The notes under the pieces were generated by a model. That model was not told where the DNA came from. It saw nothing but the letters and a program-made list of their open reading frames with translations, and did not search any database. This document shows positions 41,093-64,000 of a stretch of DNA of 64,000 nt, piece by piece (within the stretch, counting starts at the first letter, position 1; every line of letters begins with the position of its first letter). A program made the position numbers and the translations under genes. The stretch lies in assembly GCF_030867145.1 (NCBI RefSeq), contig NC_134454.1, positions 52,989,830 to 53,053,829 on the forward strand. Direction: 5' to 3'. This DNA comes from Opisthocomus hoazin. Its lineage: Eukaryota; Chordata; Aves; Opisthocomiformes; Opisthocomidae.

Positions 41093-53981
<12,889 letters not shown>

Positions 53982-55916
53982 GTAGGTGTTTTAAGTTCTC
54001 AGTTAAGATATGTACTATTTCAGGTGTTCTGCGCTCAGCTTTGTAAAGTGTGAAGCACTAACTCTTTCTTTCTAATGTGTCGTAATTGTTGTGAAGACAT
54101 TTTTCTGCAGAACTTGTGCCCTTGGTTCTTCTTGACTTCTCCGTGTCTGTGTTCCACTAAAAGCAATAGAACTCAAGGAATACATTTCTTAGTAAACCTT
54201 CAGTACAACTCTGAAGGTCCACTCTCTTGGTATTATACGGGTATGCAAATTTTATATTTCTCTTCATAGAGTCTTGAAAACCTTCAGGACTATAATGTTA
54301 CAGTTTCCCCAAGTTAGATACATGTATTTAGTTGCCTGTTTTCATCCATTCTGTAGTTTGGGTTTGTGGATGCTCTGTTTATCTTCGTAAAATGTAGCCA
54401 GTTTGGGTGGTTAATTTAAGCTAAGTTACAACTTTTCTGTCCTAAAAACATTCCTTTAATATCAAACCTAATTCTATAAGTAGGGTATAATTTTTTTATT
54501 AGAGAGTAATCTTCCATAGGTTGTGAATACTTCTGTGTGTGAAAGAATTTAATGGTAAACCTACATATGCCTTACAGCTTACTGTCTGTTTTTTGAATAG
54601 CTGCTCTCTGGGGATATGGAAAATTACTATTTCTGTGTAACAAATAAGAAAGTACTGTAATTCCCAGCAGGATATTAACTATCATGTACTATTCAGGCTG
54701 CAGAAGTCAGTGTATGCATAGGCTGCACAAATTTTTAATGGATAACCAAAGTTAAAGGATAACATGAGAAGGTTTGCTGCAGTAAGTTCTGTCTGAATGT
54801 AACTGGTCAGATCAAAGGGCTTGGTGTGGAGACACGTGTGACACCTGTGGAGGACTGCTGTCATGAAGCATCTTGTAGAATCAGGGTCTGAAGCTTTGGT
54901 GGAATGTAGTGCACTGTGAGCTAATACACCGTACATGCACGTTCTTTGAACAAACAAGCAAACACCCTCCCCACAAACAAACTAAAAAACTCCTACAGAA
55001 ACTGTAAACCAAAACCAAGAATAAACCAGAAAGACCAGACAAACAAAAGCCACAAATTGTTGTTCACACCACTTCTGTTTTTGTTGTGATGTGAACTGTA
55101 CCAGGCAATTTTGCTGACCCGGGTACATTATTACTAGAAAGCAAGCCATTTGCTAAACGTGTCCATTGAATTTTGTGCTCCACAGTTCTGTGAGAGTTTG
55201 TTGTGCAGTGATTCAAAATACCTATATTATTTTTAAATGTTGCAGTTTTACTGAAGTGGGCTTTTTGGGAGTGGTTGAGGTTGGAGGGGTTTGTTGTTTG
55301 AGAGTATGTATAATTCCTTAAAGGAAAGTTAACAGCTGGAAGCTTGAAATTAACATTCATAATACAGTAAGGGCCTTCATGCTTGTGAAGTGCTAAGCTT
55401 TGTTTTCTCTGCTTGTTATTATCCTGCTAGGTTTTACCATATCTTTCATTTTAAGTGATGTTATACTAATGTATTTTTTCAAATAGGAACGAATTCTACT
55501 AACCATTGCTACCATGATTTTTAGAAGTATTGGGCTATATTCATATAAAAGTTATCCTCTGCTGGTATGAGTTATACTCTGTATGAGAAACCTAGGATGA
55601 AACAGTGAGCATAGTAGTTTCAACTTGCAAGGAGCGTACTCAGCATAGGCTATTTGCTGCAGAATTGTGAAAGAAAAAATGGAGGAATGGACTAGCTAAA
55701 TGACTTGTACTCTTGAATCAACATATTTTTCTGCTCAATGTAAACTTGTAGAGTAAGGCTTTCACACACGTAAATGTTCACAAGATTAGCTGTATGCTGA
55801 AATGGTGTTTAGTTTGGGCCCAGAAGATGAATTAGGTGCATTTTGTTCTATAGTACTCCAGAAACCGTAAAGATGGGAGGAAGGAAAAGATGCTACATTT
55901 CAAATAAGTAATTTAT
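53982..55916 (+). other. SMC5 intron 7, first part
   Basis: AT-rich intronic DNA up to the first CR1. No exon 8 candidate or RNA gene recognised. Confidence 0.6.
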
Positions 55917-56364
55917 AGAAGACAAAGGAAGAGCTATGGATGTAATCTGTCTGGACTTCTGTAAGGCCTTTGATACAGTCCCCCACAACATCCCTCTCTC
56001 TAAAGTGGAGAAATATGTATTTGATGGGTGGACTGTTTCATGGATAAGGAATTGATTGGAAGGTCACAGCCAGAGGGTAGTGGTTAGTGGCTCGATGTCC
56101 ACATGGACAGCAGTGACAAATGGTTTCCCTCAGGGGTCCACGCTGGGACTGGTGCTGTTTAATAATTTTGTCAATGATGTAGTGAGATTGAGTGCACCCT
56201 CAGCAAGTTTGCAGACGACACCAAGCTGAGTGGTGCAGTTGGCACACCTGAAGGGAGGGATGCCATCCAGAGACACCTGGACAAGCTGGAGAATTGGGCC
56301 TGTGTGAACCTCGCGAGGTTGACCAAGGCCAAGTGCAAGGTCCTGCATGTGAGTCGGGGCAAGC

Positions 56365-56369
56365 CCCGC
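56365..56369. repeat. Target-site duplication of the solo LTR, left (CCCGC)
   Basis: CCCGC before the LTR TG; the same five bases follow the LTR CA at 56777-56781. The CR1 reads normally across if one copy and the LTR are removed. Confidence 0.85.
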
Positions 56370-56776
56370 TGTTATAGTTTGGCTGCGGCCGGCAACAAAA
56401 GCGCCACGCGGCCGCCCCTCCCCCCGCCGGTGCGTGGAGGACAATGGAAAGCAACAGGCAGAAACCAGTGGGTCGGGATAAGGGCAGTTTAACAGAACAG
56501 CAGACAAAGGGAACAGGAACGATGATACAGGTAAGGGGAAAACACAACACAAACTGCACAACCCACAGAGCCGCTCTCCTGGACTGGACCGCCGCCCGTG
56601 CTCCCGAGCCGCGAGTTGAGTTCCCGCTGCCCCGCTCCCCCCCCACCGGAACCCAGCATAATGGCACATGGTGTGGAATACCCTGCTCTGTTTGGCCAGC
56701 TGGGGTCAGCCTGCCCGGCTGTGTCCCTTCCTGGATTCCGGTGAAAATTAACCCTGTCCTGGCTGAACCCAGGACA
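56370..56776 (-). mobile_element. Solo LTR of the ERV-L-like family
   Basis: 407 bp, TG...CA, aligning end to end with the provirus LTRs. Shared landmarks are GCGCCACGCGGCCGCCCCTC, GTTTAACAGAACAGC, GGTGAAAATTAACCCTGTCC and the terminal CCAGGACA. There are many substitutions and small indels, and the CRE site is replaced (AATGGCACAT instead of TGACGTCACAT). It is therefore an older or different subfamily, left by LTR-LTR recombination. Confidence 0.9.
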
Positions 56777-57519
56777 CCCGCTATCAATACAGGCTGGTGG
56801 ATGGAGGGCTTGAGAGCAGCCCTGTGGAGAAGGACTCGGTGGTACTGGTTGATGGAAAGCTGGACATGACCTGGCAACATGTGCTCACAGCCCAGAAGTC
56901 CAACTGTATCCTGGGCTGCATCAAAAGCATGGCTGGCAGGTCAAGGGAAGTGATTCTGCCCCTCTGCTCCGCTCTGGTGAGACCCCACCTGGAGTCCTTT
57001 GTCCAGCTCTGGAGCCCTCAGCACAGGAGAGACATGGAGCTGTTGGAGTGGGTCCAGAGGAGGATCACAAAAATGATCAGAGGGCTAGAGAACCTCTACG
57101 AGGAAAGGCTGAGAGAGTTGGGGCTGTTCAGCCTGGAGAAGAGAAGGTTGCAAGGAGAGCTTACTGCAGCCTTTCAGTACTTAAAGGGGGCCTGTAGGAA
57201 AGATGGGCACAATTTTTTTAGCGAGTCCTGTTGTGACAGGACAAGGACTAGTGGTTTGAAACCAAGGAAGGGTAGATTTAGACTGGATAGAAGGAAGAAA
57301 TTTTTTACAATGAGGTGATGAAACACTGGCACAGATTGCACAGAGAGGTAGCAGAGGCCCCATCCCCAGAAACATTCAAAGTCAGGTTGGACTGGGCTCT
57401 GAACAACCTGAACTAGTTGAAGATGTCCCTGCTTACTGCAGGGAGGTTGGGCTGTATGATCTCTAAAGGTCCCTTCCAACCCAAAGCATCCTGTGATTCT
57501 GTGTGCTGGTGCCTGGCCT

Positions 57520-57625
57520 TGTCCCTCCCCAGGTGCAGGACTTTGTGCTTCCCCTTGTTGAATTTGTTGGGGCTCCTGCCTTGGCAGGGCATGAACCTGG
57601 GGTGATGCTGAGAGCAGCCTCAAGC
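57520..57625 (-). repeat. CR1 LINE fragment, inverted
   Basis: On the minus strand CAACAAGGGGAAGCACAAAG and TCCTGCACCTGGGGAGGGAC resemble the CR1 body (AACAAGGCCAAGTGCAAGGTCCTGCACCTGGG-like). It is opposite in orientation to the CR1 that ends 20 bp before. Short, diverged, limits approximate. Confidence 0.5.
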
Positions 57626-57849
57626 CATGACTCGGTGCAGGAGAAGCGATTTGGGCACTGCTGTGGCGAGGCTGGTGGGAGAGCAGAGCTCCGGGAATTG
57701 GGGGCTGAGGGTGTGGTGGGGAGGAGGACAGGCCTGGGGAGATGAGTGTTGGGGCTCAGGCTGGCCCTGGAGACCTCCTGGCTGCAAACATCTGCCCTGG
57801 GACCAGCTGCAGAGCTGCGGGCCTGGATACAGGACTTGCCTTCAGGGGT

Positions 57850-58600
57850 GCAAGGACTCACCTTCAGCCCCACCACTTGTCTCGCTCACATGTGCCTGTG
57901 CAACAGTGCAGCAGAGCACCATGCTGTCTGCCAGGCTGGCCCCGCGGGCACCCCGGACCCTGCTGCCTCCTGAGGAGGGTCTCCAGGGCCAGCCTGTGGC
58001 CCACCAGTGCAAGACAGCAGGGCTCTCTGCTGCACTGTTGCACAGGCGCGCATGCATTCTATTGCACGAGTGTCACTGTATGGTTTTGGAAAACGACCCC
58101 CAGCATTGGTCCTGGCAGCTCTGCATCCATCCTGTGGTTTGTCTGGATGCCCGTGACGGTGTCCTCTACCATGGCTGCCTCCAGCACCCAGTTGCCAAAA
58201 GACCTCTTCCATCTCCTGATGGACCCAGGAGTGCAGGGTCTGGAGGAGCGTTGGGTGGTTGTGGAAACTGTGGAAACAGAGGGTGTGATGACATGGTCCC
58301 TGTAGTCATTGTCCGCCTGTACTGAATGCAAGGTGGACTGGATCCCCCTCTTGCAGAGGGGGCACTCGGGCTTGCTCTCAGCCCACTGCAGGATGCGCAG
58401 GTAGCAGAACCAGTGGAGACATGGCATGGCAAAGCTGGCCTCCTCCAGCTGCCCAGGCAGGTGGGACAGTGGTCCTCCAGCTCCGTGGCCACGCTCTCCA
58501 CTCACTGTCGTGGGCTGGGGGGACCTGGCGATGTCAAGTTGCTCTCTTTCACTTGTGCTGCAGCAGCCAGTGTCACTCTAGAAAAGGAAGAGAGGCCATG
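57850..58600 (-). pseudogene. TOPORS-like RING-finger retrocopy, frameshifted
   Basis: On the minus strand a frame ending at 58059 encodes EEASFAMPCLHWFCYLRILQ, ESKPECPLCKRGIQSTLHSV and QADNDYRDHVITPSV. This resembles the C-terminal part of the RING domain of TOPORS (a SUMO/ubiquitin ligase), including its post-RING HSV-A-DDY segment. The first Cys pair (DHCPTCLGSW) lies in another frame at about 58460, so a one-base indel breaks the domain. The fifth ligand region shows RILQW where a Cys (CILRW) is expected, so one zinc ligand also seems lost. No intron is seen. Birds carry multi-copy TOPORS-like genes, as I recall, and this looks like a dead member. Limits are approximate. Confidence 0.6.
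57895..58046. repeat. Perfect 22-bp inverted repeat with 108-bp loop
   Basis: Arms 57895-57916 and 58025-58046 are exact reverse complements (starting CCTGTGCAAC and ending GTTGCACAGG). Similarity continues imperfectly outward (CATGTG against CATGCGCG). The loop is GC-rich. It lies in the 3' part of the RING retrocopy. Confidence 0.85.
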
Positions 58601-58683
58601 GTCATGGCTGGCCTGGGGAGGGATGGAAGAAATGCCCAGGTCCCTCAAGAAGGAAACCCTCCCAGCTGCCCAGGGTGAGGTTC

Positions 58684-58705
58684 ACACACACACACCCCCC
58701 CCCCA
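58684..58705. repeat. Short (CA)n(C)n tract
   Basis: CACACACACACCCCCCCCCC, a simple repeat between the RING retrocopy and the next CR1 tail. Confidence 0.8.
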
Positions 58706-58914
58706 GCTCACCTCTGCTACTGAGAGTGCGGCTCCTGGGTGCCCCATCTGCCTGAAGCTGGCGGGGCTGGGGATAATCCTCCAAAGGTTCTGGGCTCGGG
58801 CACAGAGAGCTTTATGGAACAACTCGCCAAGCATGGCACCAGCACCAGGGGCTCCCTCAACACTCCAGACCTTGCAAACTGCTCGCCTGGAGTCCAGACA
58901 GAAGATGGATAGAT

Positions 58915-59082
58915 GTGATTGCCCAGAGAGGTGGTAGATGTCACATCCTTGGAAACATTCAGGATCAGGTTGGATGGGGCTCTGAGCAACCTGATCTAGT
59001 TGAAGGTGTCCCTGCTCACTGCAGGAGTGGTTGGACTAGATGGCCTTTAAAAGTCCCTTCCAAGCCCAACTAGTGTGTTTCT
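58915..59082 (+). repeat. CR1 LINE 3' end
   Basis: TTGCCCAGAGAGGTGGTAGA near 58919, TTGGAAACATTCAGGATCAG, then GTCCCTGCTCACTGCAGGAG and TGGACTAGATGGCCTTTAAA: the standard avian CR1 tail. It lacks clear terminal 8-bp repeats. Confidence 0.88.
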
Positions 59083-60440
59083 TACTGAGATATTCTAATA
59101 CTGCTTTCCAGTGATTATTTACCATTGTTTTAATTGTAATGTATAGCTGATACTTGTAGATAAGATTATAATAAGACATTTCCAAACCTGAGTTTTGTCC
59201 TGATGTTAAATGATACATCCAAGACTAATTTGAATGACTGAGATTCTGCCTTGAAGAAGCCCTCATGGAGCCTGAAATTGTGGAAAAAGGCTGAAGGGAA
59301 TATGTTATATACCTGGCTATGGCATGAACAATTTGTATGGCATCAGGCAAGTACACAAGGTGTTAGAGGTGTATTGCTACTTTTTTGGACTCTGTGACAG
59401 TAGCTTTTTTAGGTACTGAAACCTGTTTCCCTCCCACTTACCTGCTTAGTTGGGCTGTGAAACTGAAGTTCTTTTAAAGGAGAATCAGTGCTGCTTGCAC
59501 TGTCAGGAGATAGTTTTGACCTAAGGCAAAACCTCAAGGCTTTTAAGTGCCATAACTTAAAATTGCTTAAATTGCTTCTTCTTCATTAGTTCTTCACTTT
59601 TACATAGATGCTGCTTGAATTTATTGTAACTTGAAATTTATCTTTATAGATGCAAGCATTTGGTGAGCATTTCAAAGATAATTATGCTGTAAGCCAACAG
59701 GAGTTGATTAATACATGATTTTATTATAAAAACAGTATACCTCTATTGTTGGCCCAAAAGTTGTGGGTTTTTTTCAAGCCAAATTTCAATTTGGCGTTAA
59801 GAGAAAGCAGTTTAGCGTTTTAAGTCCTCTCTATTTTAGACGCACAGACCTGTAGGGAACAGAATTGTCTTCAGTCCCTTTGGTCCAGGCTTATATCCAA
59901 TATCAAATAACTGTAATCTTGACTGCTTCTGGAGATCGTGCTCTTGGCTTGAGGATATAATTGTGAGAGCAGAGATAAGCCACCTCTTCATTATGTCTTT
60001 TTTACACTTTGTTGGCGAAAAGCTAGATATGGTGTTACAGATTTTGCCTGCAGGGAGCTGAACTCAAAAGTAAAGGTGGAGCTAAATCTGGGAAGAAATT
60101 AATGTATCTAGACACTGAATGACTATTTCTCTTGTCTCTCTTTGTGTTAAAACCCTTTTAAAGATTTGGTCAGACTGAATCCCTAGTAAAATTTAGTGCT
60201 TTGGGTGTGTAGGACATGTAGATTCTGAAAAAAAGAAATTGGCCCATTTTGTAGGAAGTGGTTGATAAAATTATGCGAGAAAAGCCTACAGTAATTTCCA
60301 CTTTAGGCTGTTTAAAGGCACTTGAACAGGGTGGATTATGAAGTGCAGTTTTGTAAGTAATATTTGACAGTATAAAGCAGTGTGTTGTGGTTGTGCCATG
60401 AAAACCGTAAAGACAATACAGTTGTTAATCTGTTCTGTAA
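59083..60440 (+). other. SMC5 intron 7, unique stretch between CR1 copies
   Basis: AT-rich, about 1.36 kb. No exon, RNA gene or repeat recognised. Confidence 0.6.
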
Positions 60441-60722
60441 GGTAGGTATAGATAAATATATGAAATGGGGCAATGGGCACAAACTGAAGCATAGGAAGTT
60501 CCAGCTGAACATGAGGAAGAACTGCTTCGCTCTGAGGGTGTCAGAGCACTGGAACAGGCTGCTCAGAGAGGATGTGTACTCTCCTTCCCTGGAGATATTC
60601 AAGACCCGCCTGGACAAGGTCCTGTGCAGCCTGGTCTAGGTGACCCTGCTTCAGCAGGAGGGTTGGACTAGATCACCCCCAGAGGTCCCTTTCAACCCCT
60701 AACATTCTGTGGTTCTGTGAAC
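60441..60722 (+). repeat. CR1 LINE 3' end
   Basis: GGAAGTTCCAGCTGAACATG near 60496, CACTGGAACAGGCTGCTCAG near 60548, TTGGACTAGATCACCCCCAG near 60664, ending in CATTCTGTGGTTCTGTGA, the CR1 terminal repeats. Body and tail are well preserved. Confidence 0.92.
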
Positions 60723-60895
60723 TGAAAATACAAAGATAACTGAAAAATTGAATTCTAATTCCTTGCTAGTGTCCTGATAGTGAGAGCCTTCAGAATTGTT
60801 TTGTGAATATTTTGCATCACTTCGATGGGAGCGAGCTTCCTCTTCAGAGTGCCTGTCTGAGGTCTTTGGAGAGAGTATCACAGAATCAGTACTGC

Positions 60896-61550
60896 TGATG
60901 CCGTGAAAAGTCGGAGTTGAAGACTCCGTAGTCAGAAGACTATTAAGCAGGTATTCTTTATGACAGCGCCGGGCACACGGGGATCTCTCCTCCAAACGTG
61001 CACACCAAATACCCTGTCATTTCAGGTTAAATACAATCACAATATACATAGTCATTATATTTCCAATATATACTTAGCATGTTCATGACTTTTCCAAGAA
61101 CTAATTAGCGTATGTTGATGTCTTTCACGCATGTCTGTTAGCGTCCTCGGGTGGTCTTTGGGGGTCTTAAGATGAAGGCTTATACTCCTCATCACAGTGT
61201 CCGCTGGTTGACCTTTGTTTCTGCGCAAACTCAGTTCTAAGATCAGTTTACCGTGTCTTTCCAGGTTGTTTTGCTCTGGCCTCATTGCCCTCTTGGTGCC
61301 TCTTTATCTCTGTAGCTTGGTGCATCTGCCCTCCCAAGGCTGAGCTGTCCAAAGAACATTATTTAGGAGTCTCTCTGTCTTAAAACTTTCCTATCGCTCC
61401 CCAAAACAGCAAGTCAAGTTTGTCTAAGTAGCGTTTTTTAGGAGCCTTTTTATCTTAGAGCTTTCCTGTCTTCTCAAAACAGCAAGAATCTACTTTAGTT
61501 TAATTACAGTCACTCTAGTAAGTGGAAATTTTACGTTTATGGGTATCACA
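60896..61550 (-). repeat. 3' LTR of the gammaretrovirus-like provirus
   Basis: Right edge fixed at 61550 because the minus strand reads AAAAGAAAAGGAGGAA then TGTGATACCC. About 655 bp. A CATAAAGAATA motif on the minus strand near 60956 may be its polyadenylation signal. Left edge approximate. Confidence 0.75.
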
Positions 61551-61566
61551 TTCCTCCTTTTCTTTT
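61551..61566 (-). other. Polypurine tract of the gammaretrovirus-like provirus
   Basis: Minus-strand AAAAGAAAAGGAGGAA, all purine, directly before the LTR TG. Textbook plus-strand primer site. Confidence 0.85.
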
Positions 61567-62371
61567 GAGGATTTGTAGCTAGAAAGCTATGAATCCTCCC
61601 TGCTGTATTTTGTAGGTAGGGACCTATGGTACACATTGACTTCCAACCCGCAGGGAGTCGCTTTCTGTTAATGCCATCGCTGCATAGCCACCAATAATCA
61701 TCGAGTAATGTACAGGGCTCATCAGTGGCTGTGAGATTAGCTTCGTAAAATGTTCTGCCGTTTACCCAGCCAATTGATACATTCCTAAAATAATCCTGGT
61801 TCAAGGGGCTATAGGTTTCTAATTGGGTTCTGTTACAAAAATCAATATATACTACACCTGTCCCTTTCAAATCTCAAATTCCTACTTCTACTGTAGTTTT
61901 GTTGATCCATTAATCATTCCACCCGTCCCTGCAAGTGTATGTGTGTATAGAAAGGTGTGTCAGCACGAACAAGTGTTGGATCTTGCTTTTCATAGGTAAC
62001 TACTATTGCTAACCAATATCTGTGTGTTGTTATCTAATATTTGTAGGCCAAATCTTGGCCTAGTCATGTAGCTCGAGTTGTCGTAATCACAGTATCATCT
62101 ATTGTGTCTTTTCCAAAACTCAGACCAAGTATTATTGTCACAATTCTGATGAGTATTCCTATTCCAATTTTACCCTGTATAAAGGGAGTCTTATGTTACC
62201 TTTTGGTAAGACAGCGCAAATCCAACAATCTTTAGCTCCCGTGGCATTCACTGTCATCTGAGTTGTATTGTAATATAAATTCTCACTCGAAGTGTTCACT
62301 AATAAGCCTAGGCTTAACAAAGTTACTGCTGCAATCATAGTTTCAAACCGCCAGCCTTTTTGACGATCCAT
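61551..62371 (-). pseudogene. env: Truncated env of the gammaretrovirus-like provirus
   Basis: An ATG at 62369-62371 opens a 70-codon frame with a hydrophobic signal-like stretch (TMIAAVTLLSLGLLV), Asn-X-Ser/Thr sites and DCWICAVLP, typical of a retroviral surface subunit start. After a break a second frame (61870 downwards) holds more surface-subunit-like sequence with WWLCSDG and GWKSMCTIG. That frame runs straight into the polypurine tract. No fusion peptide, CX6CC motif or membrane anchor remains, so the transmembrane subunit is deleted. It cannot make a working envelope. Confidence 0.75.
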
Positions 62372-63230
62372 CCTGGTTCAGGAGCCTTCTTCACTCGAGA
62401 ATAATGGATCCAGGCCGGTTGTTGTTCTCAAATCTTGAATGCGATGAAAGTGATCAGCAGTACCTGGTAAGGTCCATTCCACTTCTCTCTCAGTGGATCA
62501 CCTGAAAAAGTTCTTCACATAGACTTAATCTCCAGGGCTAAATGGATGGATCGAGTGATCTAACTCTTTAGCCCTGATACCTAAGGCATTTTTACTAATG
62601 TTTTCTAATTATTTTTCTAAGGATATAACATAATTCTGTAGATATTAATTTCTCAACTGGTTTAAATTTTTCCCTTGATATTTGACCTGATATAGTCTCT
62701 CATGTAGTATCTTAAAAGGGCTCAAATTTTATTTCATCTTAGGTTTTACACGTATTCGAGGTAGGGCAATAGGCAATGCTTGGTACTAATATAGATTCGC
62801 TTCTTGGCGTATTTTTGTTATCTGTTGCTTTATCGTGTGGTTATGTTTTCTACTTGCCCACTGGCTTGTGGTCTATAGGGCATATGTAACTGCCAATTGA
62901 TTTCTAATAGTTTGCTGACCTGTTGCACTATTTCTGCACAAAAACATGTCCCCTTATCTGAGGAGATAATTGTCGGTACCCCAAACCCCAAGGTGTTATT
63001 TCATTTAATCATACTTTAGTTACTCCTCTTGCTTTGTTTGTTCTACAAGGGAATGTTTTTGGCCAACCTGAAAAGGTATTTGTAAGTACTAATAAGTACC
63101 TGTACCCTCCTTTTCTTGGAAGTTTAGAGAGATCAGTTTGCCAATGGTCTCCTGGTACACTTCGCTTCCCAATACTTCCTAATTGTACCTGCTTGCCAGT
63201 ATTTGGGTTATTTTTTAAACATATTTCACA
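62372..63230 (-). pseudogene. pol: Decayed integrase region of the gammaretrovirus-like pol
   Basis: Stop codons follow the intact frame at 63231. Downstream minus-strand frames still show a Cys-x-x-Cys pair just after the stop and an integrase-core-like stretch (about 63040-63160), but no frame stays open. The zinc-binding HHCC motif is thus split by a stop. Confidence 0.7.
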
Positions 63231-64000
63231 CTATTGGGTTACTTGTCGGACTGTAGTATACAAATTTTTCCCTATTAATTTCTGATTTAAAAATTTATAC
63301 AGGGAGTCCGCTCCCCAGTGTGTCCTATTGTGTTCTTCTTTAACCATCCCCCATATCTGTTTAGCAGGGATTATAATTCTGCTATCACTTGAGTAGGCCC
63401 ATCCCTTGGATGGAACCTGTCCTCCTAATCCCTCTATTAATTCTTCATCAGCTTTAGAATACTCAATATTTTCTTGGTCAATTAGGTTTCTACTTCTGTT
63501 GTCTGGGATTAAGGTTAAAATCTCTTGCATTCTCTCTTTTACCTGTTTAGCTGCATAGTCAGTCAACCTGTTACCTCTTTCCTGGTTAGTGTTATCCTTC
63601 AGGTGTCCTCGGCAGTGCATGACAGCAACTTTTGTTGATAGTTGAACGGCTTCTAATAGGTGAAGGATTTCTTCAGCATATTTAATTTGCTTTCCTTGTG
63701 CAGGTAGTAGTTCTTGCTCCTTCCAGTATGTCCCATGAGCGTGGACAACTCCAAAAGCATATTTGGAATCTGTCCATATATTTATCTTTTTTGCTAACTC
63801 CAGAGCCCTAGTTAGGGCAATAATTTCAGCCTTTTGAGCTGATGTTCCAGCAGGTAGTGATTGAGACTTAACCACTTTGTCTGTTGTTGTCACCACATAC
63901 TCGGTCCTTCGAATACCTTGTCGGTCAAAGCTGCTTCCATCTGTGAACCAGGAGTCCTGGGCATCTTCCAGGGGTTCCTCTTTCAAATCTGGTCTGCTGG
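63231..64000 (-). pseudogene. pol: pol fragment: RNase H and start of integrase (gammaretrovirus-like)
   Basis: Open from the window edge to 63231, so the M near 63986 (a TTG codon) is not a start. RNase H residues are visible: SWFTDGSSF, AEIIALTRAL, IWTDSKYAF and the DYAAK Asp. The integrase zinc motif begins with EEHNRTHWG. Similar in type to the Pol of murine-leukaemia-like viruses and unlike the YIDD-type Pol at 18-21 kb. Its frame stops before the Cys pair, so the polyprotein is broken. Confidence 0.85.

Larger units (their letters stand above)
55917..57503 (+). mobile_element. CR1 LINE fragment interrupted by a solo LTR
   Basis: The left part starts in the reverse-transcriptase region, where GTAATCTGTCTGGACTTCTG near 55938 is followed by a frame resembling FDTVPHN. 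It runs through the CAGACGACACCAAGCTGAGTG block near 56212. The right part resumes at 56777 with ATCAATACAGGCTGG and proceeds through the 3' UTR to GGGCTGTATGATCTCTAAAGG and the terminal CTGTGATTCTGTG repeats near 57490-57503. Frameshifts and stops are present, so it is not active. Confidence 0.88.
60896..64000 (-). mobile_element. Decayed gammaretrovirus-like (ERV class I) provirus, 3' part
   Basis: Minus-strand order from right to left: pol RNase H and integrase start, decayed integrase, env start, env remnant, polypurine tract and 3' LTR. The 5' half lies beyond the window. Several stops break integrase and env. It is older than the provirus at 17-24 kb and unrelated to it in Pol type. The left edge near 60893-60896 (TG before ATGCCGTGAAAAG) is approximate. 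Confidence 0.85.

Noticed and set aside
55064..55360. 98-codon minus-strand frame in SMC5 intron 7
   Set aside because: No motif or context; AT-rich intronic chance frame.
57895..58046. Inverted repeat as terminal repeats of a DNA transposon
   Set aside because: No target duplication was seen next to the arms and the spacer is part of the RING retrocopy.
57627..58937. Long plus-strand frames (up to 232 codons) across the GC-rich block
   Set aside because: The minus strand carries the recognisable RING sequence; the plus frames are its shadows.
59640..59730. Possible SMC5 exon 8 near TTTATAG/ATGCAAGC
   Set aside because: The frame does not continue the coiled coil and no proper donor in phase follows.

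Overview
This is vertebrate nuclear DNA, almost certainly from a bird. Evidence: AT-rich introns with GT/AG-bounded exons, avian-type CR1 LINE tails ending in ATTCTGTG-like repeats, older reptile-type CR1 tails, and endogenous retroviruses of avian ERV-L-like and gammaretrovirus-like type. Two neighbouring plus-strand genes are recognised: MAMDC2 (exons 3-14 by comparison with the 14-exon human gene) and the start of SMC5 (exons 1-7). The order MAMDC2 > SMC5 on one strand matches human 9q21. Genes of that human region lie on the avian Z chromosome, so Z linkage is likely, but this is inference. The species cannot be named from the window.

Layout: 1-37190 is MAMDC2, a secreted protein with repeated MAM domains; each complete domain is split into three exons by a phase 1, phase 0, phase 1 intron pattern. 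Its intron 9 (12005-28878) carries a complete antisense provirus, 17247-23878. The provirus has two 414-bp LTRs that differ at 3 positions, a 5-bp target duplication (CACCC), an uninterrupted gag and an uninterrupted pol. Gag and pol share one frame and are separated by a single UAG. There is no env.

37191-40480 is intergenic with nothing recognised. About 40480-41720 is the CpG-island promoter of SMC5, with three CCAAT boxes spaced exactly 41 bp apart and an E2F-like site. 41093-53981 holds SMC5 exons 1-7 (311 codons: N-terminal ATPase half with Walker A and Q-loop, then the start of the coiled coil).

53982-64000 is SMC5 intron 7 and is a repeat graveyard. A CR1 is interrupted by a solo LTR of the same broad family as the intact provirus, with its own 5-bp duplication (CCCGC). 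A GC-rich block follows that contains a frameshifted TOPORS-like RING-finger retrocopy and a perfect 22-bp inverted repeat. Two more CR1 tails come next. The window ends inside a decayed antisense gammaretrovirus-like provirus with a 3' LTR, a truncated env and part of pol (RNase H and the start of integrase).

The host genes are constitutive or matrix genes of the bird. The most notable element is the young, coding-intact ERV-L-like provirus. No CRISPR array, operon, tRNA or rRNA was seen.
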